Shown: positions 23,820 to 35,300 of the stretch, in pieces
How the letters are laid out: each line of letters starts with the position of its first letter
Numbering within the stretch: position 1 is the stretch's first letter
Assembly (NCBI RefSeq): GCF_014839805.1
Contig: NC_051116.1
Location: 186,001-250,000 of the forward strand
Direction of reading: 5' to 3'
Origin: Manduca sexta
Lineage: Eukaryota > Arthropoda > Insecta > Lepidoptera > Sphingidae
Length of the DNA stretch: 64,000 bases
Translations under genes and position numbers: made by a program
Notes under the pieces: generated by a model
Seen by the model: the letters and a program-made list of their open reading frames with translations, nothing else
The model's database searches: none
Told to the model about the DNA's origin: nothing

Positions 23820-26157
23820 GTAACTATCACCACTTTCTTTTATATATATAGATGTATACGAAAGATTTTTCTTTCATGTTTCGGAAATAAATTTAATGAA
23901 AACGAGAAGCGCCGTATTCAATTTATAAGCGAGGTGACATGTTATATTAAAAAACAAAAATATATCAAGACTTGCTGAAGCGAAGAATAGCATGATTTCG
24001 GTAAAAAAAAAAACAATGAAAATATGTGATAGTTATGGAATCAATATTAATTTTTAAATATGAATATTTTTGACATTTTATCTTAATTGAGGGCGAATAA
24101 ATTTACTAAGAAATTTTAACTATATTACGGATAATTATTTAGGCTTTAAATAACAGTTTGCATGATAAATTCGTCAAAAACATTTAGTTTGTCCAATTTT
24201 TTGATTTTTACAATGCTATTTTGTATGTCACATAATATAATTTACAGGAGTGCTAACCACCACCATTAGTTTTTTTTTAAATCATGTTATAATTCTACTG
24301 CTGCAATTACGTATACGTAAGAAAATAAAAAAATACCTATAATAAAATAAACATAAATTAAAAATCAAAATTTAATCCCGTTTTTTTTTTTTAATTAAAC
24401 ACAATACATATGTAATATTAATATTTTTTATAATTCTTATTTTTTTTCTTAAGGCAAATTAACAGATGATGTGTGGCAAGCACTCCCTCCTAATTGCACG
24501 TGATTCGCACATTTATATACTTTTATCGTACGATAAAAAATATAAAAAAACGCAATAAGTACCTTCCGTTTCCAAAGCTATGGGAATGAGACCTTGGCAG
24601 CGTTGAAATTAAAAATACATATAAGCAATACAGCCGTAATGAAACTAATATTACTCGTGGCAGTATGTCACATTTTTTTATGTGTCATACGTGTCAATTG
24701 CCTTATTCTCTTTTAAAAAAAGGATAAATGTATTTTTTATTACAAAAAATGCCAGAGAAGAAGACAATCTTTACTAACAAAATTAGCTCGGAATATAAGT
24801 TATTTAGCAATCAAATCAACCTTTTTAAATTAAACTACTGTACGTTATTTACACAGTGACAGTTAATTATTTGGATACACATTTTATGTTTTAATTCCCA
24901 TTTTAAACTGTTTTTTTTTTTACATTTAAGACGCATAGAATTTATTGACAATATTTTCGTAATTGTCATTGTGTAAAAAAAAAATGTCAAAAGCTTAAAC
25001 TATATTTTAATACCGACTTCGTGATCGATTTTGCATCGCAATATAAGCCTTTATTTAGAAAAAAAAGTATTTAAAAAAACCAATAGGCATTAAATAAATT
25101 AATTTAATTTTGCTTAACAAAATTGACCTCTTGGTATTAGATACTTTAAAAATATGTCAATTATTATAAATAAATAGACATAAATGTTCATATGTGTTTT
25201 ATTACAATCGTAGGATTACTTTGACTTATAACACTTTACATAGCCCCATGATAGAAAAGTATTTTTTCTTATAATTTCTAGTAAGGTAAGTTAACATAAT
25301 TCTAGATGTGAAGTAAATAAAACGCTGAATGTAATAAACTTGACAAAAAATAAACTTTATGTCTATGCTTGAAGTGCTTAGTCCAGGCTAAGGAATACAG
25401 AAAACGTACAGGTTTTTTTTTTCGAAAAATAAAGCCATTGGCGCTGTAGCCCAGACTAATAACGTAGTCTATGTTTAATGCATGTGTTTTATGTGAATGT
25501 TAAAATATTATTTTAAACTAGCAAATAAAATTGTGGATGTAGGAACTGATATTCTGGCTTTAGTGATAAAAAAAACTCAAATGCAAAACGTAAGCTAAAT
25601 TATATCTAATGTTGTTTTCGCAGAGATTTCATTTGGCAAATGCAAACTCGCATTGTCTTAGCTGCTGGTACATAAAGTCTAAAATCGCTAAACTAACTGT
25701 AGTACGATTAAACAAACGGTACGCAGAATAACTTAATTTATATCTAAAATTATAGTAAATAACAAACTAATATCTATTCATACTTTATTATAAGTTATTT
25801 TTACTAAATAAATATATTGTCCACTGTAGACGCTAAACTCAAATGTGGGGTACCCCATTTATGAATTCAGTTAAAGAAAAATATTTTGAAAAGTAGGCGA
25901 AATCCCTCTTTTGAGTTTAAGCTGATTCCGTCCCAAATGTCATCAACATTGCTTAGAATTCAGTTGCTTTTGCTTGCGGATCTAGTACTAAATGGGGTAA
26001 GTATGTAGTCTGTACCAATATTATACAAATCGAATTAACCGTGAACGGTAAAGCCTAATGCAGTTACTGGCACATTAAGACGGATCTATTAAATGGGGTA
26101 CCCCATTGTTTTTTTCACACTGGACAATTAAAAATGAATCTACGGAGGAATACTTAC
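23820..26157. other. Very AT-rich stretch, no gene seen
   Basis: Long runs of A and T, no open frame of coding character and no clear splice pairs. If the SMP-C2-C1 gene continues past its C1 exon, its last exon should lie here or in the gap, but I could not identify one. Palindromes around GGTACC at 25847-25870 and 26090-26107 are described in the findings. Confidence 0.5.
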
Positions 26158-26310
26158 AGCTCCATATTGTGCACGGTGGATCTGGGGCATGTGTTGGGCA
26201 CTTTGACATGGCAGTGCTTGTGGCAGCGCAGCGTGCAGTCGCGGCACTCGTAGCCTTGCTTGCCGAGCCGCCGCGCCACTGTCTTACCGCACACCTCGCA
26301 CACTGTGCCG
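26158..26310 (-). CDS. C1 zinc-finger exon of the SMP-C2-C1 gene
   Basis: Acceptor GATTCCAG|C, donor GAGCT|GTAAGT, 153 bp. With the His from the previous exon it completes H-X12-C-X2-C-X14-C-X2-C-X4-H-X2-C-X7-C, a full C1 consensus (TVCEVCGK, GYECRDC, CHKHCHVKVPNTC). All eight zinc ligands are present. It ends ...PRSTVHNMEL. The donor is a perfect GTAAGT, yet reading through would give CTG TAA, a stop. Both endings are possible; I favour splicing to an unseen exon. Confidence 0.88.
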
Positions 26311-29300
26311 CTGGAATCGTTCGGTTTCATATTGTAATTAGAGTCTTTGGGGGCAAAATTTATAAAAAAAAGATGTAAGTGTTGCTTATATTAAATTACA
26401 CGTAGAAAAGTCGTAGGAGTAAAGTATTTTTGTAAACGGATAAAAGGGATGTAACTTTTTTTTGTTGTTTATTCATTAAAACAATCAAAAAGGTAAAACA
26501 TAGATATAACAATTTTGTTATTTGCAGTTTATCTTTTTTAATTGGTGTGCCATGTGTTTAAATCAGTATATAAAAAATGCACCTTGTATACTATGGGACG
26601 GTTTAATTTTTTTTTGCGCCGAAAAAAAAATTGAAACCAACTTACCCAGTAAGATGCTTAGCAATAAATGTGTGCTCATTGTAAATATGAAGTTTGACCC
26701 CCTTCCGCCGCCACCGGGATCGCTGGGCGATGGCTAGTGGCACCAGGTAGTGCTTCTTGATGCCCGCCTCGATGGTCTCCAGCACCAGGGTCGACGCTTC
26801 GTGGATGAACGTCCTCGCTGAAGCAGTACTGAAGCCGGACGCTTCGCTAAGAGAGGACCTTCGGACGTCAATTTTACGAAATCGGGTTTGGGGCGAAAAG
26901 ATTTGGATGGGGTAAATGGTAGGTATTTGATTTTTTTTTCACGGTGGAGTAAGCGTTTTGGGATATTGAGTTAAAAAACAATGAAAATTAAGAGGTATTT
27001 TGGATAAATTAATAAGTTGGCCGAGATTACAAACGAAAAACAATAGAAAAAAGTTTAAGTAGGTAAGGATAATTATTTTTGAAATTGAATATTTCGAGGG
27101 ATTTACATAAGGAAAAATTATCAGAAATAAATGCAGGATAAAAAGGAACACATAAAACACAAAAAGGTAATGTAAACACAATGATATATGAAAGCGGAAA
27201 ATACATGCATTAATAGAAACAGCCATTTAGTATTAGAAAATACCAGTGTTACCAGTTTGCAGAGTGCCATTACCCCCAGCGTGAGTGTTGACAGATGAAA
27301 AAAAGAAGAAAAATATACAATTAGTGCCGATGTTACCTAAAAAATCGGTAAAATATCTATGGCAAGATTTCATTATTTAGTTAGAAGCGGTGTCGTTAGT
27401 TTATTTCTTATGCCAATTGTAGTTAGAAATAATGTAGTCTTGCCATGCTTAATCCGAACTAACCAAAGCGTCAAACACCTACTTTTATACTAGTAACTAT
27501 GAACAGGGTTACCAGCTATTAGCTAATTTTCTACGCCAATAATCTTGTAGAAGCTCCAACTATTTTCATTTTGAAAAACACTATTAAATTATGGAGTATT
27601 GTATTTTTTCACACATTTCTAAATAAAAAAGCTTATTAATTTTTTTTAATTACGCAAAAGTATTTTTTTTTTATTGTTAATTCTTATAAAAGTCTTTAAA
27701 AAATATATATCCAACCTTTTTGGCTATCAAAAGGGCTAAGAAATGATAACAAATCTATATAACTCTTGTTTAATTCTACAAAAATGTATCAGTACATTTA
27801 TATGTGCAAACCTTTCTCAACACTTATTGTTTACATAATTACAACACTTTCACCAGATAGAAAATGGATGAATGAGACACCATAGAGCCAGCATGTATCT
27901 CACTACTATCATTTGTTGATAAATATTTTTTACAGCATACTATGTTATTTTTATGACTTAATTATATATTTTTTATAATATTTATGTTTTTTTTAGGATA
28001 TCCTTTGTACATTATTTGTGTACATTATATATTTGGATTTTATAGAAAAATGACACATAAAAAAAAAGAAAACATATTATTAAAAAGACGAAAAAAATAT
28101 TATCAAAAAATGACACCAATAAGTTACATGGGCTCAGTTGTGATATCAATGCCGGTACATCACGTGTGCTGTTATCGTACGTATTGTTGTTGAACCCACC
28201 TTCTGGAGGTCCTGGATTCATCTCCCGACTGTGCGGGGGATGCACCGGCGGAATACACGTTTCTGTTTGGGACGGATAGGGCTTTTTCTGCAACACGGGA
28301 TAAAGAAGGGTATTACGATTAAAATGTATCATCTAATATTTTTTTTCTATAAACCATGTTAATACACCTTTTTTAGTTTTTATTTATCTTTTTTTCGTTA
28401 AAAAGATTTCTCTACAGGTAATTCGTCAATTAAATTAAGTTAATTATTTTGAAATATAATGATAGACACATTTTTTTCTCTTTTTTTAGATATTGAACGC
28501 ACCCTCACCATGCGTGTTCCTCTCGGCGCTGATGCTGCGCATGCGGCTCTGGTGCTCGAGCTCGGAGTCGGTCATGTCCAGCGACTGTCCGCGAGTGCGA
28601 GATCTACCTAGTCTGCAAATGGAAACTTTACTTCTAATAACTTGTATGATTATTAGATTTTTTCCTATTTTTTTAACTTTTAAACAATAAGCCTCATAAA
28701 TATTTGATTAAAAAAGACAACGCAAATCAGTATAGGATTTATAGGATTAGTATATATTATTTGAAGCAGAAATACCTCCTTAATGGAATATTTCGATTTA
28801 TTAAACATTAATGGAAAATTTATTTTTTTACATATTATGGGAATATAATATAAAAAGTCGGTAATCCTAAACAAATTACAAACCCTAGTCTATGAATATA
28901 TATATGCCTAGTCTATGTATCTTTAGTTTTCCAATAGTCATTTTAGTTGTACATGTATAATGTTGTACTCACCTCCTTTTGATGGTGCCGAAGAAGTCTC
29001 GTCGCCGTTTCCTCGGCGCCGGCTCCGGGGGAACGCTCTCGTTTTGGTTGTTCACGTAGTCACCTTGCTATAAAAAAATGTCTTTATAAATGACATAGTT
29101 TTTATAAATAACTGTAAGTTTTCAGATTTTTATTTTGGCTTATTTTTTTTATGCATATGCTTGTATATAAATATTTTTAATAATTTTAAAAATAGACAGA
29201 TAGTAATAAAATAAGTATGCATCATATTATAAATAAAAAATACAGGGAAAGACAAAATAACATTCCTGATTAAAAAAAAATATGACAGTGCCCATAGAAC

Positions 29301-32300
29301 AAAAGTGCATAACTTAAAATAAAGTTAATAACACAAAAACACACAACACCATACCATGTCTAGATTTTCTCCGTTCGTTTTAGCGCCGTTTTCCTTAATC
29401 CTTACACTCTTTCCCGGCGATTGGTTGGGGCTGGCCGTCTTCTCTTTGACACTGTGGTCTACATAGTCTATGGGCTGGAGAGGCGGGTTGTCTATGGCCT
29501 CGCGTTCCACCTCGATGAACTTGCCGGAGTCGGTTAGTTCCACCTTCGCGGATATGTTGTGTTAGTATGGCAACACTCGAAAGCGATGCGATTAGATTCT
29601 ATTGGGGAGGTTTTGTGGCATTTTGACAGTAATAATTTGTGCGACCTAAACGAGTTAATGTACTTGTGGTAAAATTAATATTATTAATAAATTTAACTTG
29701 AATTTTCTCATAAAAATGTACGTACAATAATCTGAGATTACAGATATTTTATTTGCGGTAGCAGAAAATAAAAGAAATGGTTTTCTTCTTTTTTTACTAA
29801 GTAGAGTAACACAAAAAAACACTTTTGAGATTTTTTTGCAATAACAGAAAATATAAAAATAAAAGGTTTTCATGTTTTTTTCTTGCTAAGTAGGGCAACA
29901 AAAAAAAATATAATAAGACTGTAAAAATGCCACTACAAACTAGCTGGACATATGCATGCTTTGAAAAGGTAACAAAAAATCTATTTACAAACAACTAAAG
30001 GGGTCATCAAATTTATTTACGAATCATATCGATATACTAAAAAAAAAAACTATGACATTTCGGGGAATGTAAATTTTCGAAAAACGGTCTTACCTTAATA
30101 GACTTCTTGGGCTCCTATTTTTTTTTTAACCGCAAACGCAGGCAATGAAAATAAAATTATTAGTTATGAGTTATCGTTAGGGCAAACTTATGTACAATGT
30201 AAAAAATAAGCGCGGACTCACTCGTTCATAAACTTTCACAGGCGTAGAGCGGTGGATATGAATAATTAAATCTTTTTTTACGTTCTAAATTACCAAATCA
30301 CTTAGTTATGTACAGTCAACTACAAAATAACTGAACAGCTTAACTAAAACTAAATGGCCTAAACAGTTTTCCGTAATACTAACAATTTATTTATATAACC
30401 AAAAAGTTCTTGCTAACAAAAAAAAAATACTTTACGTACAAATCTTTAGTACGCGGTGAAAATCTACGTTAAATTATTGTTGTAACTAAGTTTTGATTTA
30501 ATGGTAGTGGGATATTTTATTGTCGCACTTATCGTCGTCACTGTCAAGACTACCTTCACTTTAATATTCTAACACGAATTTCCCCTTCTACGGATAACTT
30601 GTTAAAGTATATATTAAAATAAAAAAATGGACGGTGAAAGAGGAGTTTTCTTCTAATCGCAGATTGCACAGATCATAGTGAATTATCTTAGTATCTGATT
30701 ATGTTAAATTGCATCTACTACTGTGTTTGACGTAATACGCATAATTGTGTCGACTGGCGATGGATAATCTCTCGTTAGTTGACGCTGTCTGGACCCTACT
30801 TTGCTTACCATTAAGTAGTCGGATACATTGTTTTTAATAAAAAAAACTAAAAAAAAAACAATTTTTGTAATTGACTGTACAAATACATCAATTAACGTTT
30901 AATTTTTCGAAGACGGGCTTACGTATCCACCACTGTACTCAAATATCAAACCTCAAACACACGACAAAGTAGAGTAACTCACCCGCTGCACCGAGTGTAT
31001 GATGAGTGTGGACTTGTTGGCGGCGCTGGCGGGGCTCATCTCCAGCTCGCGGAGTGCTGACGCCGTCAGCTGTTGCGTCTCGTGACCTGACATGGTAATG
31101 ACATACGAGGTGTTGGTAATGAGGGTATATGGTAAAAACTGACATATTTAGGCGTTCAACGGCTTGTGACAGAATAATTTTGTTTTTACCCAGGCCCAGT
31201 TTTTAGGAAGTCAGCCAAGTCATTACCGTTAATCACATATTACCTATAGGGATTAATTTTAGAACCTATTAAACCGAAAAAAATAGAGAATGAAGAATTT
31301 AAGAATTAAAATCAATAAACGTCATCCCTTGTCCTGGATGGGGGGAACGAGTGTGGGAGTCAATACACAAAAAAAAAAATATTGCAGGACCTCCTACTAA
31401 GAATACATATAAAAAATAATGGTTATGAAACTACATACCATTTTGTTTGAATATGGTCTTGGTGGTGGTAGTGAGTTGTCCCTGAGGCGAGACGGTGCGC
31501 AGGCTCTCCTTGATCTTGACCGGCCGCGAGCCCAGCTCGGGGATCTCCGGACCGTCGATGAACAGGAACTGCAATCATTATCATCATCATTAAAATTGTC
31601 AACGGAAAACTTTGTGAAGATAAGTAATTGAACTATACTGAAAATTAAAAGTTAGAGTACATAAATGATTGAACTATATCGATAATGGTTGTTACTGTTA
31701 CTGTTGCCTGCGGGGTAAGTATTTGAAAAAAAAAATATAAACCACCCACCTCGACAGTGAGCGTGCCGCTGATGTCGTGCTCCTCCATGGGCCTGGTCTG
31801 CAGCGCGATCTGCTGCCGCTGGGACGGCGCCGCCAGGAGTTCGTCGATACCCACCAGGCCTAGACCCAGAAACCTGCAATATAGGACAAAATATGTATTA
31901 TTACATTTCAATTGGACTCACATGCCTTTTATGCCAAGGCAGGTAGGCAGAATAATTGGGCATTCGCATTCGCCGTATTAATTCCGTCCCATGATGTGAT
32001 AGGGGGCCGAGCCTATCGTCATATCGGGCAAAAATTCCATACTCCGGGCTAATATTAAAAAAAAAACATATGACGGACCCATGGCGCTGGAACGAATTAG
32101 AATGTAATGAAGGGCGATGTACTCATTATTATTATTATTAGATAACACATACAGAACATTTTTGATACAAAAGTATTCAGTATAAAAACGTATGTTTATT
32201 TTTTGAGGGTACAAATAACACTAAAAGGTATTAAATTTCAAGTGAGTTAATTTTAATTTCTTATGTTTACGCGAATGTTAGACATTAAATGAAAAAAAAT

Positions 32301-35300
32301 TACGGATTTTCGTTGCCGTTTTTTATATTATAATTTTCTCCCGACGTACTCAGTCAATTTACTACACAGTAAATTGGAATTCAATCAAACACAAAATAAT
32401 AAAAAAAAACATTCGCGTCGAATTGATAACCTCCTCCTTTTTTTGAAGCCGGTTAGAAAACGACGCCAATGAAAATGAATTTTGCGATGACGGTAATGAA
32501 ACACCTACGATGGTAATGATATATATATACCTGTGTTGCGTCGCGGCGCCGCCCGGCGACGGCGGCCCCGTGCGGTCGTACACTTCGAACAGAAGCTCCG
32601 CCGTTTGCGGGGACAGCTCGCTGTAACAAAATCACTTATGTCTAATTTTCGCCAACATATTTTTTTTCAACCTTATTTTTCCAATATAAAAAAAAATTAA
32701 CATAGGTCCTTGTAATAATGAGCTAGCGATATATTAACGTTGTTACTTGCAAATACTTCATAGCGGTTACGTCAAATTTTAAACCGAAACCTGACTTTAA
32801 TTTTTATTTTATATTATGGCTTTCACTATTTATCTAGAGGTGATTATGCCAATGCCCAGTAATAATAGTTGATACAAAACAAAAACAGACAAAAATCTTG
32901 TCCTACAAATGTTTCTCTTTGAATTATTTGTCAAATGCTCGTTTAATTTATTACAACGTCGACTTATATGACCACAGGCATAAATAACGGCTTTGTTTTG
33001 TTAATTAAATCTTTGACTGTCGACTTATAAGCCGTCAGCCCTTTGAGAGCGACTTTAATAGACATGAAATAAAGTATATTTTTGTTTATCGGTATCTTAA
33101 GATCCTAGTCAAAAGTTCCTACTTATAGGTGAGATAGATTTATTAATCCGGCACCTAATCTGTAAGGGTCTTATTACTGCCACTCAATTTCGCTCTGAAG
33201 TACATATCAACTGAGACGCAGTTTAAGATAAATGTCTCTTATAATCTTCGTCATTTAATGAACAGAAAATCTGAATTGATATCTTAAGTCTTAGTATATG
33301 ACTGATTATGATAACTCCGACGTTATTGAATAAGATCAACTCTGATAACAGGCGCTTAAAGGAAATGAAAGTTTTGTTTATTAAATTATTCAATGCCTTA
33401 ACAGACAATATAAACTTGTTTAGCGTTATGAGTTGATTAAAAATTGCTTAAATAGCTGTCAAAAACAACACCGGTTTCCTAGTTAAATCTTATTTAGAGG
33501 CAAGATGGCGGGTTTTGACTTACAGTTGATCGAGTAAATTTGTGTTTTAACTAAGCATAGCCTTGCGAAATTTTTATAAGTAAGACTGAATGTATACTTA
33601 AGATGCTACTCAAGGGTGAGATTGATACGGCGCTGAGTGTTACTTACAACAAAAAGTATTCCTCCCACTACGGGCTGGTAGTCTCTTTCTTGAAGGCTAT
33701 TTGGTAAAAATTTCAACGCCTTAAATGTGTACTCAAAGGTGAGATTGATTGATACGGCGCTGAGTGTTACTTACAAGAGGAAGTGTTCCTCCCACTGCGG
33801 ACTGGTGGTCTCCTTCTTGAAGGCGGTCTGGTTCCTCTGCGGCGGTTCGTCCATTTCCACCACGCAATATGGCGCTATGCAACCCGTCTTACCTGGAAAT
33901 ATGTATAAATTCTAAGAAGAAGTTTAGAATTAATCCCAGTTGTATTTCAAGCTAATTCTTGTTTAACAATAAAGGGACGGTGTCTCAGAATAAAGGAAAA
34001 AGATTTAGAAAAAAAATCATCAGTCATCAAAATTTTGTAGTTTAGTGCGACTATGGCGGATTTCTGACTGCAAGTGTGATATTGATATTGTAAGGAGCAG
34101 TAGTAAAGACATTAGAAGGTGTAAATTGTGTAAGTGTTGATATTTAATTATTATTTAAATTATGTAAGTTCGAAACTTACACAATTTTATTTTACATCTA
34201 CGGTTCGAATAACTTATTGTAAAGTATTATTTCCAAAAACATTATATAGTCATTTAGTAAAGCTATATACAAATTACTGTATAAAGAACATTCTAGAACA
34301 CAATTATCTCACCCCCAATATCCTTGGCGCCGACGACCTTGACGAGCAGCCGCTTGTCTCCTAGCAGGCCAGGGTTGGACACGGTGGAGTTCGGCGTGGA
34401 GGTGTACAACTGGCGGTCATGCTGCAACTAAAAAAGGCACGACTTCCTAAAAATGCCTGATCAACAAAGTGACCCCACCTGATGGTAAGTGGAGTGAGGT
34501 CCAATAGAATGTCGACTGACGAGAGATTACCCCTTGACAATCGACATAATTTTGCCGGCCTATTGGAATCTATACACAGGCTGATCCGGAACGCGACATG
34601 TGGGCTACTATGGCGGGTTTTACCACCTTGTGTGCGGTCGCTATCCGGACAAATATAATATATACTATCACCAGCGGAGGGGGTGAACGGATTACGAAGT
34701 AAGTACTGATTAGCAGTTCACTGCTCTCATCACCTTCAGGCAAGATGTTATCCTCAAATGCTCCAGTAACAATACTAGGAGTATGTCCTTCAAATCCGAA
34801 CAGCTCATGCACACTGTTACTTGACGGTAGAAATAGACCTACCGAAACAGATCTTCGACCTAAGAAATCTACCAGCGAGGAAAACGATACCTATAGTTTT
34901 GTGTGATAAATCCATGATTAAATTAAGATATGAGGAGTACTCACCATGGAATCGTAGTGTAGCGGCAGCCGCGGCGAGGAGTCGACGTACCTGCGCAGGC
35001 GCGGGCAAGTCGGGTACGGAGTGAGGTTGAACCGCAGGTTTGTGTTACGCAGCGCGCTCACTACTATGTCGCTGGAAAGAGAGGACATTTTAAAAAGCGC
35101 TCAGTTCAAATTTGAGGCTATAAAAGACTAATTTCTATAATCATTAACGCTTTAAAGAAATTAGAATGACATACCCAGCTATTCTCATACATAATGCTAA
35201 CGTCAACCAAAATATACTTTAAAAATGAAATACAACTACGCCACCGATTGTATTTAGGTATTTAGGTACTCAATGAAGCAGCCTATCACCGTCCACTGCT

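Noticed and set aside
26939..27226. Minus-strand open frame with a strongly hydrophobic product
   Set aside because: AT-rich intron sequence naturally yields Phe/Leu/Ile-rich translations. It lies inside an intron of the SMP-C2-C1 gene without supporting splice sites.
32290..32345. Gene remnant suggested by TTACGGATTTTCGTTGCCGT and similar phrases (also near 6030, 9310, 16060 and 62215)
   Set aside because: The phrase with ATTTTATTATAATTTTCTCC is a short dispersed repeat found at several places in the window with no coding content.
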